64,000 nucleotides of DNA from DASUBV01 sp963822485 (GCA_963822485.1 CAWGHW010000011.1:1-64000), one strand, 5' to 3'. Counted from the first letter of the stretch, positions 9,299 through 17,743 are shown. Notes: generated by a model not told the origin, from the sequence alone. Numbers and translations: made by a program.

Positions 9299-9916
9299 GT
9301 GGACGGGTTGAGCGTGGCAGCGAGCCGCCGGCCGGCGGCGGAGGACCGGCCGCCCGCCGAGCGACTGCTCGGCGCGGCCGAGCAACTGTTCGGCGAGCGG
9401 AGCTACCGCGATACCACCGTCGCCGAGATCTGCGAGCTGGCGGGCATGGCCACCGGCAGCTTCTACGCCCACTTCAACTCCAAGGCCGACATCTTCGTCG
9501 CCGTCATCCGCCGGATCAACGTCGACCTGCGCGCCGCCATGGCCGCCGCGCTGTACAAGGCCGAGGACAACCAGCGGGCCAGGGAGCGGGCCGCGTTCCG
9601 CGCGTACTTCGACCTGATGTCCGAGCGGCCGTGGAGCTTCCGCATCCTGCGCGAGGCCGAGTTCGTGGCCCCGGGCGAGTACCGGGCCTACTACGAGCGG
9701 CTGGCCAGGGGCTACGCGCGCGGGGTGCGGGTGGCCCAGCTGGCCGGCGAGGTCGACACGCACTACGACCCGGAGGTCATCGCGTATGTCTACACCGGCC
9801 TGGGCCACTTCATCGGCATGCGCTGGGCGGAGTGGACCGCGGGCGGCCGGGTCCCCGACGACATCTTCGAGGACCTGATGGACGTCCTGGCCCGCGGCCT
9901 GCCGCCACCCGCCTAG
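9299..9916 (+). CDS. TetR-family transcriptional regulator
   Basis: 205 residues. The N-terminal helix-turn-helix reads LLGAAEQLFGERSYRDTTVAEICELAG... with GSFYAHFNSKADIFVAV, the classical TetR pattern. The C-terminal ligand domain is alpha-helical and aromatic-rich. GTG 9299 follows a short G-rich tract; an internal GTG at 9314 is also possible. It lies directly downstream of importer operon 1 and converges on bioY, so either may be its target. The effector is unknown. Confidence 0.85.
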   Translation: MDGLSVAASRRPAAEDRPPAERLLGAAEQLFGERSYRDTTVAEICELAGMATGSFYAHFNSKADIFVAVIRRINVDLRAAMAAALYKAEDNQRARERAAFRAYFDLMSERPWSFRILREAEFVAPGEYRAYYERLARGYARGVRVAQLAGEVDTHYDPEVIAYVYTGLGHFIGMRWAEWTAGGRVPDDIFEDLMDVLARGLPPPA

Positions 9917-9930
9917 CTCCCGGTCTGCGC

Positions 9931-10533
9931 TTAGCTCTCGGTGCTCTCGGTGCGCCGTCCGGCGATCTTCCAGGCCGCGGGCAGCAGCCCGGCGGCGATC
10001 GCGGCCTTGATGGCGTCGCCGGCCAGGAACGGCGTGAGCCCGGCGGCGATCGTGGCCGACGCGCCCAGGTGCAGGTCCAGCGCGAGCCAGGTCATGCCGA
10101 CCGCGTAGATGACCACCTCGCCCGCCAGCATCGCGGGCACCGACTTGAGCACCGACCGGTCGGCGCCCCGCTCGGCCAGGTAGCCGCACAGCGTCGCGGC
10201 CAGGAAGAAGCCCAGGATGTAGCCGAACGACGCGCTCGCATAGCCGCTGGTGTGCGCGGCGAACCACGGCACCCCCGCCACCCCGGCCACCGCGTACAGC
10301 GCCATGGCCGCCGCGGCCCGCCGCCAGCCCAGCGCCGTGCCCGCCAGCAGCACGCCGAGCGTCTGCCCGGTGATGGGCACCGGCGTGAACGACAGGTGGA
10401 TCGAGATCTGGGCCAGCAGCCCCACGAAGCCAGCGGCCCCGACGACCAGCGCCACGTCCCGGACCAGCGTGCCGGGGAGCAGGTCGGCCAGGACCAGCGG
10501 ACGCGGACGTCGTAGCGTATCTGATTGCGACAT
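9931..10533 (-). CDS. bioY: BioY biotin transporter substrate-binding (S) component
   Basis: 200 residues, six predicted membrane segments. The BioY signature HLSFTPVPITGQTLGVLLAG is near residue 45, followed by PWFAAHTSGYASASFGYILGF, both typical. It captures biotin for an ECF-type transporter or works alone; no bioM or bioN lies beside it. An AGGAGG ribosome site precedes ATG 10533. It converges on tetR with a 14-bp gap and is divergent from the DUF6314 gene. Confidence 0.92.
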   Translation of the reverse strand: MSQSDTLRRPRPLVLADLLPGTLVRDVALVVGAAGFVGLLAQISIHLSFTPVPITGQTLGVLLAGTALGWRRAAAAMALYAVAGVAGVPWFAAHTSGYASASFGYILGFFLAATLCGYLAERGADRSVLKSVPAMLAGEVVIYAVGMTWLALDLHLGASATIAAGLTPFLAGDAIKAAIAAGLLPAAWKIAGRRTESTES

Positions 10534-10626
10534 TCGGAGCCGAGCCTCCTAGGGGAAGGGGCGGGATCACGTGGACCCGGACGTGCTCGGACGCTACCAC
10601 GAGGGCGCACCGCCGACATTCCGGGC

Positions 10627-10641
10627 ACCAGTACCACTGGT
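10627..10641. promoter_or_regulatory. Candidate operator: ACCAGT-N3-ACTGGT palindrome
   Basis: A perfect 6+3+6 inverted repeat lies between the divergent bioY and DUF6314 genes, 94 bp upstream of the bioY start. A nested TACCA-C-TGGTA symmetry is present too. It could bind the nearby TetR protein or another biotin or GntR-type regulator; this is inference from position only. Confidence 0.4.
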
Positions 10642-10690
10642 AACTGACAAATCCCGAGGATCCCGAACAGGGCCGCGGCCGCCTTACTCC

Positions 10691-11187
10691 GTGCCGGACG
10701 CCCTGTCGTTCCTGCTCGGCGCCTGGCACATCGAGCGTCGCATCGATGACCACGCCCTGGCCGTCAGCGGCTCGTTTGCCGGGGAGGCCCGCTGGGTTCC
10801 CGCGGCCGATCCTGCTGCGGCCGAGCTGGTCTATGACGAACGGGGCGAGCTGCGCTTCAACGGCCACCGCGGCCCGGCCAGCCGGCGCCTGATCTACCGC
10901 GGCCGCCCCGACGGCACCGCCGACGTGCTGTTCGCCGACGGGCGGTACTTCTACCACCTCGACGCGCGAACCGGCAGCTGGCAGGCCCGGCACGACTGCG
11001 GCCGCGACGTGTACGAGCTGTCCGCGCGGCTGCTGCGGCCGGGAGTCGAGCCGGGGTCGACGCCGGGGAGTTCGACGCCGCGGAGTTCGAGGCCGCGGAG
11101 TTCGAGGAACGGTGGCGGGTGCGCGGGCCCGGCAAGGACTACGAGATCATGACCACGCTGGTGCGCGACGGAGAGGACGCTTGTTGA
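10691..11187 (+). pseudogene. DUF6314 family protein with one frame shift
   Basis: The first frame, from about GTG 10691 (GTG 10571 also possible), encodes VPDALSFLLGAWHIERRIDD and DGRYFYHLDARTGSW...HDCGRDVY, the DUF6314 pattern. The family's C-terminal FEERWRVRGPGKDYEIMTTLVR is intact but in another frame, ending at the TGA at 11185-11187. The break lies between about 11030 and 11067, just before three 15-bp repeats (11068-11112). One missing base (or two extra) explains it. The final stop overlaps the ligase start (TTGA). Function of the family is unknown. Confidence 0.68.
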
Positions 11188-12812
11188 ACGTGGAGTACGC
11201 GGGCACCATCCCGCGGCTGCTGGCCGCCGCGGCCGACCGGGACAGCGAGGGCACCTGGCTGCGCAGCGACTCCGGGTCGCTGACCTTCGGCGGCACCGTG
11301 GCCGCCGTCGGGCTGACCGCCGAAGCGCTCACCGCGGCCGGCGTACGCCGCGGCGACCTGGTCATGATGACCGCGCGGAACCTCCCGCCCTACCTGATCT
11401 GCTGGCTGGCGCTCACCTCCCTGGGCGCCGTCACCGTGGCCGTGAACCCGCGCAGCACCGCGGCCGAGCTGGCCGGCCTCATCGGCCAGACCCAGCCGCG
11501 CGCGCTGATCACCGACGAGGGCCTGGTCGCTCTGGTGGCCGATGAGCACCGGCCGCTCGTCCTGGACGTCGGCGCACTGGTGCCCGCTGACTGGTCCGAC
11601 CCGGCCGCCATGGCCGCCGCCGCCCGCCAGGCCCGGCTGCCCGACGCCGGCGTCGTCCCCGCCGACCCGGCCGTCCTGATCCCCACGTCCGGCACCACCG
11701 GCCGGTCCAAGCTCGTCATCCAGACCCACCGGGCCTACGCCATGGCCGGCGAGGGCTTCCCGTTCTGGATGGAGCTCACCCCCGCTGACCGCGTGATGAC
11801 CTCGCTGCCGCTGTTCCACATCAACGCGCCCGCCTATACCGTGATGGGCTCGCTGGCCTGCGGGGCCGGACTGGTGCTGCTGGAGCGATTCTCCGCCAGC
11901 GGCTTCCTGGACTCCGCCCGCCAGCACGGCGCGACCGAGTTCAACGCCATCGGGGCCATGCTCGAGATCCTCATGCGCCAGCCCGAGCGGCCCGACGACG
12001 CGCAGACCCCGCTGCGGCTGTGCTACACCGGCCCCGCCCCCGAGCGCGAGCGGCAGCTCGAGATGGAGCGGCGGTTCGGCTTGCGCATCGTCGTCGGCTA
12101 CGCCATGTCCGAATCGCCCTACGGGCTCGTCTGGGCCCACGGCACCCGGCCCTACGGCACCCTCGGCTCGGCCCGCCAGCACCCCGTGCTCGGCGTGATC
12201 AACGAGGCCCGCGCCGTCTCCGAGTCCGGCGCCGATCTGGGCCCCGGCGCCAGCGGCGAGCTGCTGCTGCGCAACCCCGTCGTGACCCCCGGCTACTGGG
12301 GCATGCCCGAGGAGACCCAGCGGGTCCTCACCGCCGACGGCTGGCTGCACACCGGCGACCTGGTGACCGTCAACGCCGACGGCACCTACACGTTCGTGTC
12401 CCGGATCAAGGAGGTCATCCGGCGCCGCGGCGAGAACCTGTCGCCGCTCGAGGTCGAGGAGGTGCTCGACGAGCACCCCGCCGTGCTGGAGAGCGCCGTG
12501 GTCGGCGTGCCGTCCGAGCTGACCGAGGAAGAGGTCAAGGCGTTCATCGTGGCCGCCCCCGGCGTCGAGCCCGACTTCGCCGAGCTGCACGCGTTCGCGG
12601 CCAGCCGGCTGGCCGCGTTCAAGGTGCCCCGGTACTGGCAGCAGGTCGACGCGCTGCCCCGGACCCCCACCGCGCGGGTGGCCAAGCACCGGCTCCCGGC
12701 CGGCCACCCGCCCGGCGAGTACGACGCCGGCGCGCCCGCCCCCGCCGCGCCCCATGTCGATGCCGCCGCGCCCGCCCCCCATGTCGCTGCCCCCTCCGAG
12801 GAGACCAAGTGA
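11184..12812 (+). CDS. Acyl-CoA synthetase / AMP-dependent ligase
   Basis: 542 residues of the ANL superfamily. The phosphate-binding motif TSGTTGRSK is near residue 170, followed by SLPLFHINA, the adenylate motif GYAMSESPYG, the hinge region TGDLVTVNADGTYTFVSRIKEVIRRRGENLSP, and a C-terminal lysine-containing segment RTPTARVAKHRL. It activates a carboxylic acid with ATP and joins it to CoA. TTG 11184 is chosen because it overlaps the preceding stop (TTGA) behind a GGAGAGG ribosome site. The C-terminus ends in an Ala/Pro-rich tail and overlaps the next gene by GTGA. Substrate unknown; context suggests the acid imported by system 1. Confidence 0.87.
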   Translation: MNVEYAGTIPRLLAAAADRDSEGTWLRSDSGSLTFGGTVAAVGLTAEALTAAGVRRGDLVMMTARNLPPYLICWLALTSLGAVTVAVNPRSTAAELAGLIGQTQPRALITDEGLVALVADEHRPLVLDVGALVPADWSDPAAMAAAARQARLPDAGVVPADPAVLIPTSGTTGRSKLVIQTHRAYAMAGEGFPFWMELTPADRVMTSLPLFHINAPAYTVMGSLACGAGLVLLERFSASGFLDSARQHGATEFNAIGAMLEILMRQPERPDDAQTPLRLCYTGPAPERERQLEMERRFGLRIVVGYAMSESPYGLVWAHGTRPYGTLGSARQHPVLGVINEARAVSESGADLGPGASGELLLRNPVVTPGYWGMPEETQRVLTADGWLHTGDLVTVNADGTYTFVSRIKEVIRRRGENLSPLEVEEVLDEHPAVLESAVVGVPSELTEEEVKAFIVAAPGVEPDFAELHAFAASRLAAFKVPRYWQQVDALPRTPTARVAKHRLPAGHPPGEYDAGAPAPAAPHVDAAAPAPHVAAPSEETK

Positions 12813-13594
12813 CCGACTACCCCACCTCCATCGGCACCGCCGACGCCACCTCCATCTCGCTGCTCGGCCACGACCTGGCCACCGAGATGATGGGCCAGGT
12901 CAGCTTCGGCGAGCTCGCGTTCTGGCTCGTCGCGCTGCGCCGGCCCGAGCCGGGGGAGCTGCGGGTGTTCGAGGCCGTGCTCGTCGCGCTGGCCGACCAC
13001 GGGTTCACCCCGTCCGCCATCGCCGCCCGCCTCACCCTGACCGGGGCGCCCGAGTCGATCCAGGGCGCCCTGGCCGCCGGCCTGCTCGGCGGCGGCTCCC
13101 GGTACCTGGGCGTGACCGAGGACAGCGGCAAGTTCCTGGCCGCCGCGCTCGCCACCCGCGACGGCGACCTGCCCAGCGACGAAGCCGGCTGGGACGAGCT
13201 CGCGTCCGAGGCCATCCGGGCCCAGCGCGCCGCCGGCCGCCTCGTGCCCGGCCTCGGCCATCCCGTGCACAAGACCGGCGACCCGCGTACCCCCGTCATG
13301 TTCAGGATCGCCGAGGAGGCCGGCCGGCTCGGCCCGCACCTGACCCTGTTCGCCGCCATCGGCCGGGTGCACCCGCTGATCCTCGGCCGCACCCTGCCCC
13401 TCAACGGCGCCGGCGTGTGCGGGGCGGCCCTGGCCGACCTCGGCTTCGACCCCGACATGCTGCGCGGCTTCGCGCTGCTGGCCCGCACCGCCGGCCTGCT
13501 CGGGCACCTGGCCGAGGAAATGCGCAACCCGGCCGGCCCCGCCATCTACCGCCAGGCCGACGAGTCCATCCGCTACGCGCCCCCGCAAGCGTGA
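12809..13594 (+). CDS. Citrate synthase-family protein (citryl-CoA lyase-like)
   Basis: 261 residues, shorter than full citrate synthase (about 370-430) and like the stand-alone short forms annotated as citryl-CoA lyase. The conserved GLGHPVHKTGDPRTP stretch carries the family histidine, and PLNGAGVCGAALADLGFDP is the active-site region. GTG 12809 overlaps the ligase stop (GTGA), so the two enzymes are made together. It probably makes or cleaves a C-C bond on the CoA ester produced by the ligase; direction and substrate are inference. Its last codons are duplicated downstream in a tandem repeat. Confidence 0.78.
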   Translation: MTDYPTSIGTADATSISLLGHDLATEMMGQVSFGELAFWLVALRRPEPGELRVFEAVLVALADHGFTPSAIAARLTLTGAPESIQGALAAGLLGGGSRYLGVTEDSGKFLAAALATRDGDLPSDEAGWDELASEAIRAQRAAGRLVPGLGHPVHKTGDPRTPVMFRIAEEAGRLGPHLTLFAAIGRVHPLILGRTLPLNGAGVCGAALADLGFDPDMLRGFALLARTAGLLGHLAEEMRNPAGPAIYRQADESIRYAPPQA

Positions 13595-13834
13595 CCAAGC
13601 CCCGCCCAACCCCACCCGCCGCGCGCCCCTCCAGCCCCCCAGGCCCACCCGCCCCCGCGTAGTCGGCTGCGTCCCCGTTACGCCATCGCCGCAACCGGCG
13701 AGTCCATCCGCTGCACGCTCAGAAGCGTGACCAAGCCCGGCCTAGCCCCTCTCGCCGCGCGCCCCTCCAGCCCCCCAGGCCCCACCCGCCCCACACAGTC
13801 GGCTGCGCCCCCTTTCCGGCACTGCCGCAACCCG
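13561..13834. repeat. Imperfect tandem duplication, about 138-bp unit, x2
   Basis: The last 34 bp of the citrate-synthase-like gene and the following 100 bp recur immediately downstream. Copy 1 starts with CGAGTCCATCCGCT at 13561 and copy 2 with the same bases at 13699. Shared blocks include GCGTGACCAAGCCC, CGCGCGCCCCTCCAGCCCCC and AGTCGGCTGCG. The second copy has diverged and does not code. No gene is visible between 13595 and 13940. Confidence 0.85.
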
Positions 13835-13861
13835 CCATTCGGCTGGCACCAATGCGCCCGG

Positions 13862-13919
13862 CCCATGATCACGACCGGTTGACCGCGATCTGCTGCGGTG
13901 AGTCGGTCACGATCATGGG
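13862..13919. terminator. Bidirectional hairpin between convergent genes
   Basis: CCCATGATC at 13862-13870 pairs with GATCATGGG at 13911-13919, and the stem continues imperfectly inward (GACCG, ACCGC) to a short loop near GATCTGCT. It sits between the citrate-synthase-like gene and the convergent VOC gene, so a two-way terminator is the simplest reading. Confidence 0.6.
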
Positions 13920-13940
13920 GTTGGGGCCGGGCATGGCTGG

Positions 13941-14312
13941 CTAGCCGTGGCTGAGGTCCACGATGCAGAACCGGTTGCCGTCCGGGTCCGCCAGGACCAC
14001 GAAGTCCGGGTCGTCCGGGTACAGGTCCCAGTCCGCCCGGCGCGCCCCCAGCCCGATGAGCCGCTCAGCCTCCGCGGCCTGCTCGGCGGCGCTGGCCACA
14101 TGCAGGTCCAGGTGCATCCGCGGGAGTTCCTCGGGCGGTGACTCACTGGTCTGCATCGCGATCATGGGGCCCGCCCCGCCCGGCGGCACGAGCACCGTTG
14201 ACCAGCCGCCGAACCCGTCGGTCCGCAGCTCATAGCCCAGCGCGGCCTGCCAGAACTCCGCGGCCCGCTGCTTGTCGGTAACGCCCAGCACGAACATTCC
14301 CAAGGTCAGCAC
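13941..14312 (-). CDS. VOC (glyoxalase/bleomycin-resistance) superfamily protein
   Basis: 123 residues. It begins LGMFVLGVTDKQRAAEFWQAALGY, has the central HLDLHVASAAEQAAEAERLIGLGA repeat of the beta-alpha-beta-beta-beta unit, and ends ADPDGNRFCIVDLSHG, all typical of the fold. Members bind a metal and act as lyases, dioxygenases or sequestering proteins; the subgroup is not clear. Its start is preceded by the 14.35-14.61 kb repeat array, so regulation is not readable. Confidence 0.8.
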   Translation of the reverse strand: MLTLGMFVLGVTDKQRAAEFWQAALGYELRTDGFGGWSTVLVPPGGAGPMIAMQTSESPPEELPRMHLDLHVASAAEQAAEAERLIGLGARRADWDLYPDDPDFVVLADPDGNRFCIVDLSHG

Positions 14313-14346
14313 AGCCCGATTCTGGCCGATCCCGCCCGCCCCTGTC

Positions 14347-14612
14347 TGCCCGTGCCGCGCCCCAGCCCAGTGCCGTGCCCTATCTCCGTGCAGTGCCGCG
14401 CCCCAGCCCCGTGCCGTGCCCTATCCCCGTGCCGTGCCGTGCCGTAGCCCAGTGCCGCGCCCTAGCCCAGTGCCGTGCCGCGCCCTAGCCCAGTGCCGTG
14501 CCCTAACCCCGTGCCGTGCCCGGCGAGTGCCGTGCCCCAGGCCAGTGCCGTGCCCCAGGCGAGTGCCGTGCCCCAGGCCAGTGCCGTGCCCCAGGCCAGT
14601 GCCGCACTCCAG
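14347..14612. repeat. Degenerate GTGCCGTGCCC repeat array with five 18-bp units
   Basis: The 675-bp gap 14313-14987 holds no convincing gene. Much of it is a low-complexity array of GTGCCGTGCCCYA-like words. From 14523 to 14612 it resolves into five 18-bp copies of GCSAGTGCCGTGCCCCAG, the S alternating G, C, G, C, C. Open frames through it on both strands are products of the repeat. Confidence 0.85.
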
Positions 14613-14940
14613 CCCCTTGGCGCGCTCCAGCCCCGTGCCCGCCCACGTTGTCTGGCCCGCCTTCCCTAACCCCGCGATGCGGCGGCTCCCTCCGTCACGC
14701 CAGCCGCGCACCGATGTTGCTCGTGTGACGAGTGGGGTTGGGCAGGAGGAAACACCCGCCCCGTCAGCATCACACTCACCGCGTCCCGTGAGCCGTTCGG
14801 CTTACCCGGTCTATGGCACCGACGATTTGAACCGTTCCTGGACCGTGTGGCCGGTGTGTTCCGTGTGGCTATCGGGGTCCAGCCGGGGAGGAACGGAGAC
14901 CCGTCAGCCACACCCACCAACACCCCGGCAGCTCGCTTCC

Positions 14941-14966
14941 AAAGAAGTCTTTCCAAAGAAGTCTTT
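14941..14966 (+). promoter_or_regulatory. Twin palindromic operator in front of the arsR-type gene
   Basis: AAAGAAGTCTTT occurs twice, at 14941-14952 and 14955-14966, exactly 14 bp apart; each copy is an AAAGA-N2-TCTTT inverted repeat. A further half-site GAAAGG follows. It lies 22 bp before the ATG of the ArsR-type regulator and is the likely autoregulatory site. Confidence 0.65.
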
Positions 14967-14987
14967 CGAAAGGTATGTTGGCATGTC

Positions 14988-15581
14988 ATGAGCGAGGACA
15001 CTGGGCGGACCGTCAAGCGGCTGACTGACCCGCGGGCACTGCGGGCGCTGGCGCATCCGACGCGGCTGGCGCTGGTCGGGGTGCTGCGCCGCGAGGGACC
15101 ACTGACCGCGACCAGGGCGGGTGAGCTGCTGGGCCAGAGCTCGGCCAGCTGCTCGTTCCACCTGCGGCAGCTGGCCAAGTACGGGCTGGTCGAGGAGGCT
15201 GGCGGCGGGACCGGCCGGGAGCGGCCGTGGCGGGCGACCACGATGTTCACTGCCTGGCCGGAGGTGAGCGAGGACCCGGAGATGGCGGCGGCCAGTGACC
15301 TGTTCCAGGGCGTGCTCGCGGAGCGCTACTTCGAGTACCTGAACCGCTGGCTGGAAGCCCGGCACCGCGAGCCGACCGAGTGGCAGGAGGCCGCCGAGTT
15401 CGGCGACACGATGCTGTATGTCACCGCCGACGAGCTGACCGAGCTGGTCCAGCAGGAGCGGGCCCTGGTGGACCGCTACCTGGACCGGCAGCAGCATCCC
15501 GAGCTGCGGCCGCCGGGTGCGCGCCGGGTCACCTACCTGCACCTGGCCTTCCCCGGCGACATCTCGGGCGCGATGCAATGA
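14988..15581 (+). CDS. ArsR-type winged-helix transcriptional regulator
   Basis: 197 residues. The N-terminal winged helix reads LTDPRALRALAHPTRLALVGVLRREGPLT, then SSASCSFHLRQLAKYGLVEEAG, the DNA-recognition helix. No metal-binding CxC motif is seen, so this is a helix_turn_helix_5/ArsR protein with a longer C-terminal effector region. ATG 14988 is chosen over the upstream frame because the operator occupies the sequence before it. Its stop overlaps the start of the MFS exporter gene (ATGA), so it probably represses the pair. Confidence 0.87.
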   Translation: MSEDTGRTVKRLTDPRALRALAHPTRLALVGVLRREGPLTATRAGELLGQSSASCSFHLRQLAKYGLVEEAGGGTGRERPWRATTMFTAWPEVSEDPEMAAASDLFQGVLAERYFEYLNRWLEARHREPTEWQEAAEFGDTMLYVTADELTELVQQERALVDRYLDRQQHPELRPPGARRVTYLHLAFPGDISGAMQ

Positions 15582-16867
15582 TCGGCGGGCTGACCCGGCG
15601 GGTGCCGCCGCTGCTGCGCGACCGGCCGTTCCGGCGCTACTGGAGCGGCCAGACGATCTCCATGTTCGGGGACCAGATCGGATTCGTGGCCATGCCACTG
15701 GCCGCCGTGCTCGTCCTGCACGCCAGCGCCGCCGACATGGGCTACCTGAGCGCGCTGGAGTGGCTGCCGAGCTTGTTGTTCGCGCTCCCCGCAGGGGCCT
15801 GGGTCGACCGCCGTGGCCGCCGCCGCGCCATCATGATCATCGCCGACCTGGGCCGATTCGTGCTGATGGGCAGCGTCCCGGTGTGCTACGCGCTCGGGGT
15901 GCTGACGCTCGCGCAGCTGTTCGCGGTGGCCTTCGCCGCGGGGTCGCTGAGCGTGCTGTTCACCGTGTCGAACGCCACGCTGTTCGTGACGCTGGTCCCC
16001 GAGGACCAGTACGTGGAGGGGAACTCGCTGATCTACTCCAGCCGGGCGCTGTCGTTCGTCGGCGGGCCGAGCCTGGGCGGGCTGCTGACTCAGCTGCTCT
16101 CCGCGCCGCTGGCCATCGGCACCGACGCGCTGTCCTTCCTCGGCTCGGCCTTCTTCCTGCGCCGGATCCAGCCGGTCGAGCCGCCGCCCGCCGAGGCCGA
16201 GCAGGGCTCGCTGACCGCGGGCGCCCGGTTCATCCGCCAGTCGGGCATCGTCCGGGCCTCGCTGCTGTCGGTGGCGACGATCAACTTCTTCAACTTCATG
16301 TTCTTCGCGCTGTTCGTGCTTTACGCCACGCGGGAGCTGCACGTCCGGGCCGGCCTGCTCGGGCTGGTCCTGGGCGCCGGCGCGATCGGCAGCGTGCTGG
16401 GCTCCGCGGTCACCAAGCCACTGGCGAACGCCATCGGGATGGGCTGGGCCAACTTCGCCGGCTGCGTGCTGTTCACCGCGCCGCTGCTGCTGGTGCCCCT
16501 GGCCGGCGGGCCCAGGCCGCTGGTCCTGGCGATGCTGTTCCTGGCCGAGTTCGGGTCGGGCTTCGGCGTGATGCTGCTGGACATCAGCATCGGGTCGATC
16601 TTCGCCGCCGTCATCCCCGACGAGTTCCGGTCCAGGGTCACCGGCGCCTTCCAGGCCGTCAACTACGGCACCCGGCCGGTCGGCGCGCTGGCCGGGGGCG
16701 CGCTCGGCACCCTGCTCGGCCTGCGCCCGACGCTGTGGATCGCGACCGTCGGCGGGCTGGCCGGGTTCCTGTGGCTGCTGCCCTCGCCGCTGCCCCGTTT
16801 CCGGATGCCGGCCGCCCGCTCGGCCTCGGCCGCGAGCGACCAGCAGCCCAGCCCGGACCCGGCCTGA
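15578..16867 (+). CDS. MFS transporter (enterobactin-exporter/DHA3-like)
   Basis: 429 residues with about 12 membrane segments. The opening LLRDRPFRRYWSGQTISMFGDQIGFVAMPL and the loop AGAWVDRRGRRRAIMIIADLGR are typical of DHA3-type exporters. ATG 15578 overlaps the regulator stop (ATGA). Context says a small-molecule efflux pump controlled by the ArsR-type protein; the ligand is unknown. The C-terminus is a short Ser/Ala/Pro tail. Confidence 0.85.
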   Translation: MIGGLTRRVPPLLRDRPFRRYWSGQTISMFGDQIGFVAMPLAAVLVLHASAADMGYLSALEWLPSLLFALPAGAWVDRRGRRRAIMIIADLGRFVLMGSVPVCYALGVLTLAQLFAVAFAAGSLSVLFTVSNATLFVTLVPEDQYVEGNSLIYSSRALSFVGGPSLGGLLTQLLSAPLAIGTDALSFLGSAFFLRRIQPVEPPPAEAEQGSLTAGARFIRQSGIVRASLLSVATINFFNFMFFALFVLYATRELHVRAGLLGLVLGAGAIGSVLGSAVTKPLANAIGMGWANFAGCVLFTAPLLLVPLAGGPRPLVLAMLFLAEFGSGFGVMLLDISIGSIFAAVIPDEFRSRVTGAFQAVNYGTRPVGALAGGALGTLLGLRPTLWIATVGGLAGFLWLLPSPLPRFRMPAARSASAASDQQPSPDPA

Positions 16868-16924
16868 TCGCCGGGCCGGCGGCCGGGCTGCCGGGGTGCC
16901 GGGCCGGGCTGCCGTGGCCGTGCG

Positions 16925-17743
16925 CTAGATGCGGAAGAACAGGTTCAGGAACCGGTCGGCCAGGTCCTCGTCACCGCGGACCGTGCCCCCGTTGACCCGG
17001 CCGAACGTGGTCAGCACCAGGCTGCCGGCATCGAAGTCGATGACCGCCGGGAGGTCGTCCACCGGGCCCGGCTCGTAGGCCATGCCGTCGGGGCCGATCG
17101 AGACCCGGTACTCGCCGGCGTTGCGGCCGCTGACCGTGACCCCGATGGTGAACGGGGTCAGGTCCGCGTCCGGCTTGAGCGTCGACTGCCAGATGATGAA
17201 CATGAACGGCACCAGCAGGTCAGCGGCGTCGCCGGAGATGCCGTGCGCCTCGCCGCTGCCCTCCTTGATGTCCCAGGTGTGCACGCCGTAGTCCATCAGC
17301 TGGCCGGCCGCGTAGATGAACGCCGGCACAGTGCCCATGTAGAAGTGCGGGACCATCAGGCCGCCCCACTCCTCCTCGGTGAGCGGCTCCAGGATGCCCA
17401 TCATCTTGTCCAGGTCGGTCCGGGCCCGGGCCAGCATCTCGGCCTGGGCCAGCTCGCCGAACGCCTGGGCCGTCTCGCCCGCCCGCTCGTGCATGCCCGC
17501 CAGGCCGTAGGCCGCGGGCGCCTCGACGCCGGTGCGGGCCAGGTCGAACGCCTTGAAGTAGCCCTCGGTGGTGTCGACCAGGTGACCGATGACGTCCTTA
17601 ACCTTCCAGCTCTCGCAGGCCGTCGGCGCCTCCCAGGCCCCGGGTCGCTCGGCTAGCGTGAACATCCGGTTAGCCTCGTCGCGAACGACCCGCAGGATGG
17701 TGGGCTTCCCCGCGTATGTCATCGCGTTCCACTCGTCGCTCAT
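16925..17743 (-). CDS. DinB/mycothiol-dependent maleylpyruvate isomerase-type protein
   Basis: 272 residues. The N-terminal four-helix region has ESWKVKDVIGHLVDTTEGYF and later MDYGVHTWDIKEG, whose histidines match the metal triad of the DinB/MDMPI fold. A C-terminal SCP2-like half (VTVSGRNAGEYRVSIGPDG...VIDFDAGSLVLTTFGRVNGG) follows, as in actinobacterial members. The family often uses mycothiol; the exact reaction is unknown. No operon partner is seen: the upstream neighbour diverges or is more than 200 bp away. Confidence 0.8.
   Translation of the reverse strand: MSDEWNAMTYAGKPTILRVVRDEANRMFTLAERPGAWEAPTACESWKVKDVIGHLVDTTEGYFKAFDLARTGVEAPAAYGLAGMHERAGETAQAFGELAQAEMLARARTDLDKMMGILEPLTEEEWGGLMVPHFYMGTVPAFIYAAGQLMDYGVHTWDIKEGSGEAHGISGDAADLLVPFMFIIWQSTLKPDADLTPFTIGVTVSGRNAGEYRVSIGPDGMAYEPGPVDDLPAVIDFDAGSLVLTTFGRVNGGTVRGDEDLADRFLNLFFRI

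Noticed and set aside
10571..10690. N-terminal 40 codons of the DUF6314 gene from GTG 10571
   Set aside because: They contain the operator-like palindrome and no family similarity; GTG 10691 fits the family start better.
14347..14640. CRISPR array
   Set aside because: Repeats are contiguous and degenerate with no spacers, and no cas genes are present.
14272..14991. Plus-strand 239-codon frame and minus-strand GLGHGT-repeat frame (14421-14711)
   Set aside because: Both are translations of the GTGCCGTGCCC repeat array; no start signals or family.
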